Source: Neisseriaceae bacterium JH1-16 (GTDB lineage: Bacteria; Pseudomonadota; Gammaproteobacteria; Burkholderiales; Chromobacteriaceae). Taken from it: DNA of 64,000 nt. The notes below the pieces were generated by a model, which was given only the letters and a program-made list of their open reading frames with translations, made no database searches and was not told the origin of the DNA. Below, in pieces: positions 53,407 through 62,441 of the stretch; the stretch's first letter is position 1; each line of letters starts with the position of its first letter. The translations under genes were made by a program, and so were the position numbers. The DNA is taken from NCBI GenBank assembly GCA_025989215.1, contig JAPDNP010000003.1, positions 422,314 through 486,313 on the forward strand. The letters are read 5' to 3'.

Positions 53407-54558
53407 TCAGTGCGCCACCAGAGTCGGATCGCCGCGATGCGGGTCGACCAGCTTCCACGGCAGCACCGACCACTCCGGGTACTCGCAGGCGCGCGCCACC
53501 CGCGGGAAGGACGGGCCGACATACAGGCCGCGCGGCAGCAGGTACCAGCTCGGCAACGCCCACAAGCCGCTGTCGCGATAATCGCAGCCGTCGTCCTTGT
53601 CCTGCGGCGCCATCTGCTTCGGGTAGAGCTGCTGCAGCGTCTTGGAAAGCCACGGGCCGAGCACCTTGTTCTGGTAGTCGTAGTTTTGCGGATAACCGTC
53701 GGCGTCGCGCGGGATATTCGGCTTGCCCTGGCCCAGCCACAGCACGTCCTCCAGTTGCAGGTCGCGGCCGTTCTGCACGTCGAGGTTGATCGGGCTGTCG
53801 CCGAAGTCGGGATGGGCGCCGCCGCAGTCGTAGCTGGTGAACACGCTGGCGCTGAGCACCCGGTCGGTCAACAGCCGCGGCGTGACGGTCTGCTCATAAT
53901 CGAAGCCGCCGCGGTGCGCGCCGCCGAGCGCACAGGCGAAGTAGCCGTTCACCTCTTCCCACTGCCGGCTCTCCAGCACCCGGTTGACCCGCTCCTGCAC
54001 TGGCGCCGGATAACCGTCGACCACACGGAAGAAGCTGACCTTGCTGACCGGCTCCTGCCACCAACGCAGCGTATAACGACCGAAGTGTTGTTCGCGCGCC
54101 TGGCGCAGTGTCAGGTCGGTGAGCCTGGCGAATTCGTAGGGCTGCTGCTGGCGCAGCTTGGCCAGCGAGGCGACGTCGCTCGCCGGCAGCGTCGCCGGCG
54201 CGAGCGGGCCCAGGCTGATCGGCTGCGCCGCGCCCTTCTTGCCCTGCCACTGCCCCTTCCATCCCCCCTTGCCGTCCGGACGCAGCACCAGATCGGTGCG
54301 GCTCTCGTCATAGCCGAGGTTCTCGCCCAGCGCGACGCTGCCGTCAGGGTTGCGCGCCCCGTCCAGCGCGATGTCGCGGTGATACTTGCGGTAGAAATAG
54401 CGGCCTTGGGCCTTGCCGTCCTTGCCGACATTCAGCTCCATCACCACCGCCGCACTGCCGATCTGCCCCTGCAGCAGTTGCGGCGCCGCCTGCGCGGGCG
54501 ACAGCAGTGCGATACAACCGATGGCCGCGAGGCCGAGGTGAAGCGTTGTGGTTTTCAT
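53407..54558 (-). CDS. Secreted protein of unknown function, 383 aa
   Basis: Signal peptide MKTTTLHLGLAAIGCIALLSPAQA, mature about 360 aa. The N-terminal third (LLQGQIGSAAVVMELNVGKDGKAQGRYFYRKY) is a small beta domain that often starts lipoprotein-like YjgM/DUF-type exported proteins; the rest has FFRVVDGYPAPVQERVNRVL, GFDYEQTVTPRLLTDRVLSASVFTSYDCGGAHPDF and a Cys-containing C terminus, resembling the RsiV/DUF3298-like fold. I cannot name it. It stands alone between terminators. Confidence 0.65.
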   Translation of the reverse strand: MKTTTLHLGLAAIGCIALLSPAQAAPQLLQGQIGSAAVVMELNVGKDGKAQGRYFYRKYHRDIALDGARNPDGSVALGENLGYDESRTDLVLRPDGKGGWKGQWQGKKGAAQPISLGPLAPATLPASDVASLAKLRQQQPYEFARLTDLTLRQAREQHFGRYTLRWWQEPVSKVSFFRVVDGYPAPVQERVNRVLESRQWEEVNGYFACALGGAHRGGFDYEQTVTPRLLTDRVLSASVFTSYDCGGAHPDFGDSPINLDVQNGRDLQLEDVLWLGQGKPNIPRDADGYPQNYDYQNKVLGPWLSKTLQQLYPKQMAPQDKDDGCDYRDSGLWALPSWYLLPRGLYVGPSFPRVARACEYPEWSVLPWKLVDPHRGDPTLVAH

Positions 54559-54598
54559 GCGGATATCCGGCAAGGTTCTGTCTGCATGGTACAAAAAA

Positions 54599-54625
54599 CA
54601 ACGCCACTGCGTAGCAGTGGCGTTG
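54599..54625 (-). terminator. Hairpin downstream of speB and its repeat element
   Basis: CAACGCCACTGC-GTA-GCAGTGGCGTTG followed on the minus strand by TTTTTTG. Terminates speB transcripts beyond the repeat. Confidence 0.9.
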
Positions 54626-54650
54626 TCATGGGCAAGTTTGACCGAAGGCG

Positions 54651-54819
54651 GATTCGCCCTCAACGCGTCGCAAGCGGGCGTCAGCGAAGGGCGGACAGCG
54701 CGCAGGAACCGGAATGTACAAGCAGTACAGGAGGATTCCGCATCACTGAGCGAATCAACAGATTCGCACGCCGACTGCCCAACCGAGATCACGTCCGCGC
54801 AGCAGCGTTGGGGCGGATC
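54651..54819 (-). repeat. Dispersed folded repeat, copy D (after speB)
   Basis: 169 bp with end pairing GATTCGCCCTCAACGC (54651-54666) against GCGTTGGGGCGGATC (54805-54819). Apical stem TGTAC/GTACA (54715-54729), second stem GGAACC/GGATTCC (54705-54710, 54733-54739). The right end touches the speB stop codon (54820-54822). Matches copy A at 3142-3312. Confidence 0.85.
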
Positions 54820-55785
54820 TTACAGCTTGCCGGCCAGCTTGCGGTTGCGCATCAGGCACAGCATGTCACAGGCGATGTGCGCCGCGGCGATCGCGGTGAT
54901 CTCGCTCTGATCGAAGCTCGGCGCCACTTCCACCACATCCATGCCGACGATGTTCAGATCGCCCAGGTTGCGGATGATCTGCAGCGCCTGCGCGGTGGTC
55001 AGGCCGCCCGGCACCGGGGTGCCGGTGCCCGGTGCGAACGCCGGGTCCAGGCAGTCGATGTCGAAGGTCACGTAGACCGGGGCGTCGCCGATGCGCTGCT
55101 TGATGCGCGACAGCGTGGCCTCGACGCCGTTGTTGTGCACCCACGGCGCGTCGACGATGTCCATGCCCATGAAGTCGTCGTTGAAGGTGCGGATGCCGAC
55201 CTGCGCCGAGCGCGCCGGATCGATCAGGCCGTCCTTCACCGCCTTGTAGAACATGGTGCCGTGGTTCAGCGAATCCGGCTCGTCGTCGGCCCAGGTGTCG
55301 CAGTGGGCGTCGAAGTGCAGCAGCGCCAGCGGCTTGCCGTATTTTTCGGCGTGTGCGATCAGCAGCGGATAGGTGACGAAGTGGTCGCCGCCGAAGGTCA
55401 GCATCTTGGCACCCGACGCGAGGATGGTGCGGGCGTGTTCGATGATGCTCGGCTTGATGGTCAGCGGGTTGTGCGCGTCGAACCAGCAATCGCCGTAGTC
55501 GATCACCGCCAGGTCCTCGAAGGGGTCGAAGCCCCACGGGAACGGCTTCAGTTCGGCCAGCTGCACGCTGGCGGCGCGCACCGCGGCCGGGCCCTGGCGG
55601 GCGCCGGAGCGGAAGGTGGTGGCCAGATCGAGCGGAATGCCCGATACCACCACGTCGGCGCCGGTCAGGTCGCGGGTGTAGTTGCGGCGCATGAACGACT
55701 GCACGCCGGCATAGGTATTTTCGACGGAGGAACCGTACAGGCTGGTGCGGCGAATTGCGCCGTCACCGTAGATGGTCTGCGACAT
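54820..55785 (-). CDS. speB: Agmatinase
   Basis: 321 aa ureohydrolase that converts agmatine to putrescine and urea, with a binuclear manganese centre. Metal motifs: FGGDHFVTYP (about 145), LLHFDAHCDTW (about 168-178), and VTFDIDCLDPAFAPGTGTPVPGG (about 240). ATG 55785 has GGAG about 8 nt upstream and gives the usual start. No arginine decarboxylase gene lies next to it. Confidence 0.93.
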   Translation of the reverse strand: MSQTIYGDGAIRRTSLYGSSVENTYAGVQSFMRRNYTRDLTGADVVVSGIPLDLATTFRSGARQGPAAVRAASVQLAELKPFPWGFDPFEDLAVIDYGDCWFDAHNPLTIKPSIIEHARTILASGAKMLTFGGDHFVTYPLLIAHAEKYGKPLALLHFDAHCDTWADDEPDSLNHGTMFYKAVKDGLIDPARSAQVGIRTFNDDFMGMDIVDAPWVHNNGVEATLSRIKQRIGDAPVYVTFDIDCLDPAFAPGTGTPVPGGLTTAQALQIIRNLGDLNIVGMDVVEVAPSFDQSEITAIAAAHIACDMLCLMRNRKLAGKL

Positions 55786-56013
55786 TGGAGACTCTCCGAT
55801 AGAGAGCACGCCGGCGCCGGGCAGTGGCTACCGACGATTCCCGTCCTTCTGCGGCCGACGGGTGGAGGCTGCCGCGCCCGATTGGCGCAGCCACCGCAGT
55901 GTGCCGCGAGCGGCGGCACAGGGCAAGCCCCTACTGCAAACCGGGCCAATGAGCGTGGTCACGACTTCGACACGACTCGGGCGGTGGGCAAGGCAGAGTG
56001 GGACCCTCAGCGC

Positions 56014-56757
56014 TCACTCGGGACGATGGCCGAGATAGAGTTGCAAGGGCCAGCGAAACATCCGCGTCGCCTCAGCGCCCCAGGCGGCCGCGAAACGCGG
56101 CGCAAATTCGGCCACCGGATCGGTACCGGTCGCCTCGGCGGCACGCCGGGTCGACGACCAGGAGCCGAGGTAGCCGAGCAGCGCGGCCAGCTCCCACTGC
56201 CGCTCCAGCACGAAGGTCGGCACCGGCTCGGCCGGAAACGGCCAGGCGATGCTCTGGTAGCCCTGCTCGACCATCAGCCGCTCCGGCGGCCAGTACGGCG
56301 ACACCAGCGCGTGGTAGGCCTCGAACACCGCACCGACCTCGCCGTCCACCTTCAACCGCGGGTAATGCCACACCGCCAGCGCACCGCTCGGCTTCAGCAC
56401 CCGCGCAGCCTCGGCGAAGAACGCCGGCAGATCGAACCAATGCAACGCCTGCGCCACGGTGATCAGGTCGACGCAGGCGTCGGGCAGCGCGCACTGCTCG
56501 GCCGGCTCGCACACATAGTCGATGCGCGGGTCGGGCGGCGCTTCGGCCAACTGCGCGGCGCTGGCGTCGCTGGCGCGCACCCTCGCGAAATGCGCGGCCA
56601 AGCCCCGCGCCGCCTGGCCGTTGCCGGTGGCCACGTCCAACGCCAGCTCGCGCGCCGGCATCTGTTCGGCCAACCAGGCGAACAGCGCCTCCGGATAATC
56701 GGGACGAAAGCGCGCGTAGTCGGCAGCGTGCGCCGAGAAGTGATCTTGGAAGCTCAT
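56014..56757 (-). CDS. Class I SAM-dependent methyltransferase (UbiE/TAM-like)
   Basis: 247 aa. SAM motif I ALDVATGNGQAARGLAAHF (about 38-56), motif II ASDASAAQLAEA, and ITVAQALHWFDLPAFFAEAARVLKPSGALAVWHYPR, the typical methyltransferase-11 core. Close in plan to yeast Trm9/Crg1-like trans-aconitate methyltransferase relatives; substrate not predictable. AGGAG 6-10 nt before ATG 56757. Single gene between speB and the Lrp regulator. Confidence 0.85.
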   Translation of the reverse strand: MSFQDHFSAHAADYARFRPDYPEALFAWLAEQMPARELALDVATGNGQAARGLAAHFARVRASDASAAQLAEAPPDPRIDYVCEPAEQCALPDACVDLITVAQALHWFDLPAFFAEAARVLKPSGALAVWHYPRLKVDGEVGAVFEAYHALVSPYWPPERLMVEQGYQSIAWPFPAEPVPTFVLERQWELAALLGYLGSWSSTRRAAEATGTDPVAEFAPRFAAAWGAEATRMFRWPLQLYLGHRPE

Positions 56758-56926
56758 GCCGTGCTCCTGATTGGGGTTCAACGCCTGCCTACCCGCTCGC
56801 GAACGAAAGCTCAATGAGGCGCGAAAAGATTAGGGTGGCCCGCATCTCATGCCCCACTTCGACGCAGCACCGCCCGAGTACCGCAGATCGAGGCCGGCTT
56901 TCAGCCCTCACCATAGCGCAACCGTT

Positions 56927-57370
56927 CTAGTCCTGCGGGTCGAGCGGCGGCAACCGTCGCACCACCGGGCTCGCCTTGACGATCGCGGTCGAGGTCGACG
57001 CCAGTTCGGCGAAACCGTCAAGGATCTCGTCGAGTTGGCCGATGTGTTTCAGCACCAGCCGGGCGATGTAACAGTCCTCGCCGGTGACCTTGTCGCACTC
57101 GGTGATCTGCGGCGTCGCCACCAGCTGCCGCTCCAGCGCCTTCAACTGCCCCGGCAGCGGCCGCAACCGCACGATCGCGGTCAAGGTGTAGCCCCAGCGG
57201 CTCAGGTCCAGCTGCGGCGTGTAGCCGGTGATCGCGCCCGATTCCTCCAGCCGCTTCAACCGCTCGGACACGCTCGGTCCGGCCATTTTCAGCCGCCGCG
57301 CCAGCTCGGCCAGGCTCAGCCGCGCATCGTTCTGCAGCTGGGCAACCAGCTGTCGATCTATCCAGTCCAT
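56927..57370 (-). CDS. Lrp/AsnC-family transcriptional regulator
   Basis: 147 aa. N-terminal AsnC-type helix-turn-helix: MDWIDRQLVAQLQNDARLSLAELARRLKMAGPSVSERLKRLEE (about 1-43), C-terminal RAM domain with GEDCYIARLVLKHIGQLDEILDGF. Members sense amino acids and often control a divergent exporter, which is the layout here (DMT gene at 57504). ATG 57370 chosen; one 10 codons upstream is possible. Confidence 0.9.
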   Translation of the reverse strand: MDWIDRQLVAQLQNDARLSLAELARRLKMAGPSVSERLKRLEESGAITGYTPQLDLSRWGYTLTAIVRLRPLPGQLKALERQLVATPQITECDKVTGEDCYIARLVLKHIGQLDEILDGFAELASTSTAIVKASPVVRRLPPLDPQD

Positions 57371-57503
57371 CAAAGCAAGGCCATCTAGAAAAAATTGCAA
57401 CTATTCAAAGGTAGCACGCGCAATTCATCTTGCAACACGCATTAATCTCGCCGCTGTCGCCTTCTAGACTAGTGGGCATCGTCACTCGTTTCGGGAGCTT
57501 CCG

Positions 57504-58412
57504 ATGACCTCCTCCCCCACCCTGCACCGCGGCATCGCCGAAATGCTGATCGCGATGCTGCTGTCCGGCACCATCGGCTACTTTGTCCTGGCTTCCGGCC
57601 AACCGGTCTGGAACGTGGTGTTCTTCCGCTGCCTGCTCGGCAGCAGCGGGCTCGCTCTGTACGGCTACTGGCGCGGCCTGTGGACGCCGTGGCCATTCTC
57701 GCGCACCGCACTCGCCTGGTGTCTCGCCGGCGGCATTGCCTTGGTCGGCAACTGGGCGCTGCTGTTCAACGCCTACCACTATGCCTCGATCGGCATCGCC
57801 ACCGCGCTCTACCACACCCAGCCCTTCCTGCTGATGCTGCTCGGCGCCGCCTTTCTCGGCGAGACGCTGACCCGCCGCAAGTGGCTGGCACTGGGCCTGG
57901 CCTTCGCCGGCCTGCTTCTGATCGTGCTGCCGGGCCTGGAGGCCCGCCAATCGACCGCGTCGCTGCTATTGGGCTGCGCACTGGCACTCAGCGCCGCCCT
58001 GCTCTATGCGTTCGCCACCCTGATCACCAAACGGCTACCGCCGGGCATCCCGCCGGCGCTGATAGCCAGCCTGCAGACCCTGGTCGGGGTGGTGTTGAGC
58101 GCACCGCTGCTCGATGCCCGGGTCGCCGTCCAACCGGGCGCGCACTGGCTCGACTTGGCGATACTGGGGCTGGTGCATACCTGCGTGATGTATCTGCTGA
58201 TGTATTCGGCGTTCCGCCGCCTGCCCACCCACCTGATCGGCGCGCTCGGCTTCGTCTACCCGGTGGCAGCAATCCTGGTCGACTGGCTGGCGTTCGGCCA
58301 CCGGCTGGGGCCGGCGCAGTGGCTGGGCATGCTGCTGATCGTCGGCACCAATCTGTGGCTGGTGCGCGGCCCGCGTCCGGCAGCGGCGGCCAGCTTGGCC
58401 GAACAGCGATGA
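57504..58412 (+). CDS. DMT-superfamily exporter (EamA family), probable target of the divergent Lrp regulator
   Basis: 302 aa with about ten spans in two EamA halves. Segments: RGIAEMLIAMLLSGTIGYFVLASGQ at the start, ASIGIATALYHTQPFLLMLLGAAFLGE closing the first half, and IGALGFVYPVAAILVDWLAFG closing the second. The substrate may be an amino acid, judged only from the divergent Lrp gene. GGGAG lies 8 nt upstream of the ATG. The stop overlaps the terminator of the convergent yoaK-like gene. Confidence 0.87.
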   Translation: MTSSPTLHRGIAEMLIAMLLSGTIGYFVLASGQPVWNVVFFRCLLGSSGLALYGYWRGLWTPWPFSRTALAWCLAGGIALVGNWALLFNAYHYASIGIATALYHTQPFLLMLLGAAFLGETLTRRKWLALGLAFAGLLLIVLPGLEARQSTASLLLGCALALSAALLYAFATLITKRLPPGIPPALIASLQTLVGVVLSAPLLDARVAVQPGAHWLDLAILGLVHTCVMYLLMYSAFRRLPTHLIGALGFVYPVAAILVDWLAFGHRLGPAQWLGMLLIVGTNLWLVRGPRPAAAASLAEQR

Positions 58413-58416
58413 AAAA

Positions 58417-58437
58417 GGCCGGCAGGAGCCGCCGGCC
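58417..58437 (-). terminator. Terminator of the DUF1275 gene
   Basis: GGCCGGC / GCCGGCC stem-loop followed on the minus strand by TTTTT (A at 58412-58416). Confidence 0.8.
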
Positions 58438-58473
58438 AGTCATTCCGATAGGAGTGCGCGATGGGCCGAGCGT

Positions 58474-59244
58474 TTAGCGCGCCGGCGCACGCTGCTGCAG
58501 CCGCAGCCGTAAGCGCACGTCGTACCATACCGGGCGCAGCCCGAGCAGGAACAGGCACAAGGCCAGCGGCAGCGAGAACGCATAGCCCAGGTGCTTGAAG
58601 CCGAGCGCGCCGACCACCCCGCCGATGAAGAAGGCGCCGAGGATCAACAGGTAGAGGTTCAGCTTGGCCCGGTTGGCCTGCACCGCCGGCTGGCGCGAGC
58701 GGCGGTTCAGATAGCTCGCCTTGGCCAGCTCGATGCCGATATCGGTGGCGATGCCGGTCATGTGGGTGGTACGCAGCAGGCCGCCGGACAGCTTGGTGAC
58801 GATAGTGTTGTGCATACCCATGATGAAGCACAGCAGCATCACCGTCGGCGGGGTGAACAGCCCCTTGTGCAGCGCGAGCCCGGCGCCGAGCGCCCCGAAC
58901 AGCAGCAGCAATAGCGCCTCTTCCATCATCGACACGCCGTAGCCGCCGCGCAGCCGCTGGCGACGCGCCCAGCGGATCAGCCAGGTCGAATGCATCGCGC
59001 CCAGGATGAAGCAGACCAGCATCACCAGCGCCGACAGCGCGCTGACCGCATCGCCCAGCGCCAGCGAGTCGGCCATCTGCGACACCACCCCGGACACGTG
59101 CGAGGTATAGCGCTGCACCGCCAGGAAGCCGCCGGCGTTCAATGCGCCGGCGATGAAAGCCATCGACCCACCGAGCTGCCACAGCACCCGGTCGTTCTGG
59201 CGGCCGCGGTCGAGCAGCCGGGTGATCGGAAAACGACGGAACAT
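58474..59244 (-). CDS. YoaK-like DUF1275 membrane protein
   Basis: 256 aa, about six spans. Family segments: GGSMAFIAGALNAGGFLAVQRYTSHVSGVVSQMAD near the start, PPTVMLLCFIMGMHNTIVTKLSGGLLRTTHMTGIATDIGIELAK in the middle. DUF1275 proteins may be small-molecule permeases, with no defined role. ATG 59244 has GGGGAGG just upstream. Confidence 0.87.
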   Translation of the reverse strand: MFRRFPITRLLDRGRQNDRVLWQLGGSMAFIAGALNAGGFLAVQRYTSHVSGVVSQMADSLALGDAVSALSALVMLVCFILGAMHSTWLIRWARRQRLRGGYGVSMMEEALLLLLFGALGAGLALHKGLFTPPTVMLLCFIMGMHNTIVTKLSGGLLRTTHMTGIATDIGIELAKASYLNRRSRQPAVQANRAKLNLYLLILGAFFIGGVVGALGFKHLGYAFSLPLALCLFLLGLRPVWYDVRLRLRLQQRAPAR

Positions 59245-59357
59245 GGCCTCCCCACAAAGCACAACGGCGACCGAAGTCGCCGTCAAAGAATCTATGCTGC
59301 GCCTGCACGCTCACCGCCGGCAAGGGCAGTGGCGCAATCCGGCAAACGCATGGCGCG

Positions 59358-60257
59358 TCAGCTCGCGCAGGCCGCGCTCTGCACCGCGATGCCCGGGGTC
59401 AGGCGGCGCTGCAGTGCCGTCAGCCGCTCGGCCTGTGCACTGTCCAGATCCTTGAAGTGCAGCACCGTCTGGGTGGTGCCCTTGCCGCGCGGCTGCATCT
59501 TGGCGTCGGCAAAACCGGCGGCCTTCAGCTTGGCCAGCAGCGCATTGGCGCCGGTCTCGTTGGCGAACAGGCCCAGCGACACCGTGCCCTTGAACTCACC
59601 GTCGTTCTGCACCGGATAGTTGTCGAAGCCCTTGCCCTTCAGCTCGGCAGCCAGCGCGTGCGCTTCGGCCGAAGTGGCCGGCGCCGGGTAAAACACCCAG
59701 TACTTGCTGTTCTTGGTCGGGGTCTGCTGCGACTCGCTGCGCCACTGTGCCGCAGTCAGCTTCAGCATCGGCAGCCCGCCCTTCACCCGGGTGTACAGGC
59801 TGTCGTTCAGCGTGCCCCAGCGATAGCACTGAGTCGCCACCTTGGCCGGGGTCGGCGCTACGCTCGGCTGCGCCGCAATCGGTTTGGTCTCGACTTTCGG
59901 GTGAGCCGGCGGCGCTGCCGGCTTGCTGTCGGCGACCTTGGTCTCGACCGGCTTGGCCACGCTCGGTTTGGTTTCGGCCAACTTGGTCACCGGGGGCGGC
60001 GATGCCGGCTTGGCGGCCGCCACAGTGGCCGCATCCAGGCCCAGTGCCGCCGGCAGCGCGGTGCTGCTCGCCGGCGCCGAGGCCTCGGCCAAGGCGGCGC
60101 TCGCCACCACCGGCGGCGTCCAGTTGGCCGGCAGCAGCTTGATCTGCTTGGCGTTGACTTCTTGCGCGTGCAGGTCGACCGGCACGCGCGCCTTCAGGTT
60201 GCCGTAGCCGAATACCAGCAAGTTCAGCACCAGCACAATCGCAAAGAACCACTTCAT
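59358..60257 (-). CDS. SPOR-domain inner-membrane protein
   Basis: 299 aa. One N-terminal span (WFFAIVLVLNLLVFGYG), a long Ala/Pro/Lys/Val linker (about 50-140), and a C-terminal SPOR domain with WVFYPAPATSAEAHALAAELKGKG and VSLGLFANETGANALLAKLKAAGF. SPOR domains bind denuded peptidoglycan at the septum. It overlaps coaX by 4 nt (ATGA, 60254-60257), as the last gene of the hldC-birA-coaX run. Confidence 0.87.
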   Translation of the reverse strand: MKWFFAIVLVLNLLVFGYGNLKARVPVDLHAQEVNAKQIKLLPANWTPPVVASAALAEASAPASSTALPAALGLDAATVAAAKPASPPPVTKLAETKPSVAKPVETKVADSKPAAPPAHPKVETKPIAAQPSVAPTPAKVATQCYRWGTLNDSLYTRVKGGLPMLKLTAAQWRSESQQTPTKNSKYWVFYPAPATSAEAHALAAELKGKGFDNYPVQNDGEFKGTVSLGLFANETGANALLAKLKAAGFADAKMQPRGKGTTQTVLHFKDLDSAQAERLTALQRRLTPGIAVQSAACAS

Positions 60258-60973
60258 GCTTCGTTCGCCACCTTCAACAGACCGTGTATGACAAGATTAT
60301 CCATGATCAGGCACGGCGGCGCGAGCAGCGGTGCCAAGCGCGCGGCATCGCCGCCGGTCAGCACCAGCGTCGCCGGTACTCGCCCGGTGCGTTCGGCCAA
60401 CCTGCCGCGCAGCCGCCCGATCGCGCCGGCCATCGCGTCGAGCGCGCCACTGGCCAGCGCATCCGGCGTCGCCTGCGGGAACGGCTCCCATTGGCCTACC
60501 AGTCGATCGAGCTGCGCCGTACCGGCCGCCAGGCTCTTCAGCATCAAGGCGAAGCCAGGCAGGATCAGCCCGCCGAGATAGTCGCCCTCGGCGGTCAGCG
60601 CCTCCACCGTCAGCGCGGTGCCGGCCGAAGCCAGCACCACGTCCTGATCGGGCAGCCGCTCGCGCGCGGCCAGCACCGCCAACCAGCGGTCAACGCCCTG
60701 CTCGGCGATGTTGCGATAATGGTTGTTGACGCCGCCGCGCTCACGCTCGCTGCTCATCCAGTGCACCGGCACCGGGCAGGCGGCCTCGACCGCATCGCGG
60801 ATCGCCGGACGCGCCACCGAGGCGCCCCAGGCGGCCTCCAGCGTCAGATTGCGCCAGCGTTCGGCCAACTCATGGGCGAAATCGTGCGTCACCACGCCCT
60901 CGTCGCACAGCGTGGCCCCGTCGGCCAGCGCCCATTTCACCCGGGTATTGCCGGCATCGATCAGCAGCTTCAT
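60254..60973 (-). CDS. coaX: Type III pantothenate kinase
   Basis: 239 aa ASKHA-fold kinase, first step of CoA synthesis. N-terminal phosphate loop KLLIDAGNTRVKWALADG; VVLASAGTALTVEALTAEGDYLGGLILPGFALML (catalytic Asp replaced in pattern by the usual GTA..D/E stretch) and VLTGGDAARLAPLL. Overlaps birA by 4 nt; birA-coaX linkage is common in betaproteobacteria. Confidence 0.94.
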   Translation of the reverse strand: MKLLIDAGNTRVKWALADGATLCDEGVVTHDFAHELAERWRNLTLEAAWGASVARPAIRDAVEAACPVPVHWMSSERERGGVNNHYRNIAEQGVDRWLAVLAARERLPDQDVVLASAGTALTVEALTAEGDYLGGLILPGFALMLKSLAAGTAQLDRLVGQWEPFPQATPDALASGALDAMAGAIGRLRGRLAERTGRVPATLVLTGGDAARLAPLLAPPCLIMDNLVIHGLLKVANEA

Positions 60974-61938
60974 GCGCGCGCCCGCAAGCTGACTTCGCCG
61001 ACGTGGAACACCTGACAGCCGGCGGCGGTGTCGACCAGCAGCGCGCCCTTGTCGTCGACGCCGCGCGCAATCCCGTCCACCGGCTCGCTATGGCTGAAGC
61101 GCAGGGTCACCGGTTGATCGCGATGCGCGCTGTAACTCAACCATTCGTCGCGGTAGGCGCCGAAACCATCGCGCGCAAAGCCGCTCAACACCGCATACAA
61201 TTCGTTCAAGAGCTCGGCGAGCAGCTGGTTTCGGCCAAGATGGAGACCAGCGTCGGCCAACCCCGCCACCGGTTGGCCGACCTCGCCCGGGCTCGCCAGA
61301 TTCAGACCGATGCCGATCACCACCGCGGCCGGTCCCAGCGCATCGCCGGACAGCTCGATCAGGATGCCGGCCAGCTTCTTGCCGTCCAGCAGCACATCGT
61401 TCGGCCACTTCAACTGCACCGGCGCACCGTGACGCGCCAGCACCCGCACGATCGCCACCCCCACCGCCAGCGACAGCCCGGACAGCGCCGCCAGCCCGGC
61501 ATCGAAGCGCCACAGCAGCGAAAACGCCAGCCCGCCGCCCAGCATCATCTGCCAGCGACGGCCCAGCCGGCCGCGGCCGGCGCTCTGCCATTCGGCGCCC
61601 AGCACGATGCCGTGCGGCGCACCGGCGGCGGCGCGCTGCATCAAATGGGTATTGGTGGAGTCAATGCGGTCGGCGAGCGCCAACGCGTAGGTATCGGCCG
61701 CCCCGTCGTCGAGGCCGGCGCGGATCGCGCCGACGTCCAGCCATTCCAGGGTATCGACCAGCTTGTAGCCCTGGCCGCGCACGCTGTACACGGTCAGCCC
61801 GAACTCGGACTCGATCGCGTGTACCGCTTGCCAGACCAGGGTGCGCGACACGCCCAGCGACTGCGCGATCGCCTCGCCGGAATGGAAGCGACCGTCAGAC
61901 AAGGCCTTCAGCACCGCAAACGCGTGCTGCTCGCTCAC
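60970..61938 (-). CDS. birA: Bifunctional biotin operon repressor / biotin-protein ligase
   Basis: 322 aa. N-terminal helix-turn-helix (SGEAIAQSLGVSRTLVWQAVHAIESEFGL, about 18-46), then the ligase domain with biotin-AMP loop GAEWQSAGRGRLGRRWQ (about 113-129), and KWPNDVLLDGKKLAGILIE, plus a small C-terminal domain. It both represses biotin genes and attaches biotin to carboxylase subunits. Overlaps its neighbours by 4 nt on both sides. Confidence 0.95.
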   Translation of the reverse strand: MSEQHAFAVLKALSDGRFHSGEAIAQSLGVSRTLVWQAVHAIESEFGLTVYSVRGQGYKLVDTLEWLDVGAIRAGLDDGAADTYALALADRIDSTNTHLMQRAAAGAPHGIVLGAEWQSAGRGRLGRRWQMMLGGGLAFSLLWRFDAGLAALSGLSLAVGVAIVRVLARHGAPVQLKWPNDVLLDGKKLAGILIELSGDALGPAAVVIGIGLNLASPGEVGQPVAGLADAGLHLGRNQLLAELLNELYAVLSGFARDGFGAYRDEWLSYSAHRDQPVTLRFSHSEPVDGIARGVDDKGALLVDTAAGCQVFHVGEVSLRARA

Positions 61939-62441
61939 GCCTCGCCTGCGCTTTCGCGAATCTTCTTCAGCGTCGCGGTGGTCGAGGTGCTGAACAGGAA
62001 CGGGATCGAATGCACCTCGCCGCCGCGCGCCAGCGTCTCGGCCGAGCCGACGATCTTGTCGACCGTCCAGTCGCCGCCCTTCACCAGCACATCGGGCTTG
62101 ACCGCCTCGATCAGCTCGGCCGGGGTATCTGCGTCGAACCAGGTGACCAGCGCCACCGACTCCAGCGACGCCAGTACCGCAGCGCGATTATCCTGGGGAT
62201 TGATCGGGCGATCGTCGCCCTTACCCTGGCGCTTTACCGACGCATCGGTATTGATCGCCACGATCAGGCTGGCGCCCAGCGCCGCAGCCTGTGCCAGATA
62301 GGTCACATGGCCACGATGCAGGATGTCGAAGCAGCCATTGGTGAACACCACGGGCTTCGGCAACTGGCCGAGGCGCTCAGCCAGCGCCTCCGGCGGACAG
62401 ATTTTCGATTCAAACAGCGGGGTTGGGTACGGGTTCGGCAT
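61935..62441 (-). CDS. hldC: D-glycero-beta-D-manno-heptose 1-phosphate adenylyltransferase (RfaE2)
   Basis: 168 aa cytidylyltransferase-fold enzyme. Motif VVFTNGCFDILHRGHVTYLAQAAALG (about 31-56) with the HxGH site, INTDASVKRQGKGDDRPIN, and LVKGGDWTVDKIVG. It is the stand-alone adenylyltransferase half of HldE, making ADP-heptose for LPS inner core. The kinase half (hldA) is not in the window. It overlaps the ferritin-like gene's 3' end by 32 nt. Confidence 0.93.
   Translation of the reverse strand: MPNPYPTPLFESKICPPEALAERLGQLPKPVVFTNGCFDILHRGHVTYLAQAAALGASLIVAINTDASVKRQGKGDDRPINPQDNRAAVLASLESVALVTWFDADTPAELIEAVKPDVLVKGGDWTVDKIVGSAETLARGGEVHSIPFLFSTSTTATLKKIRESAGEA

Noticed and set aside
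53410..56817. A very long open frame (over 1100 codons) on the plus strand across the secreted-protein, speB and methyltransferase genes
   Set aside because: It is antisense to well-supported genes; its translation is Arg/His/Gln-rich low-complexity sequence without family motifs, the normal by-product of high GC at third codon positions.
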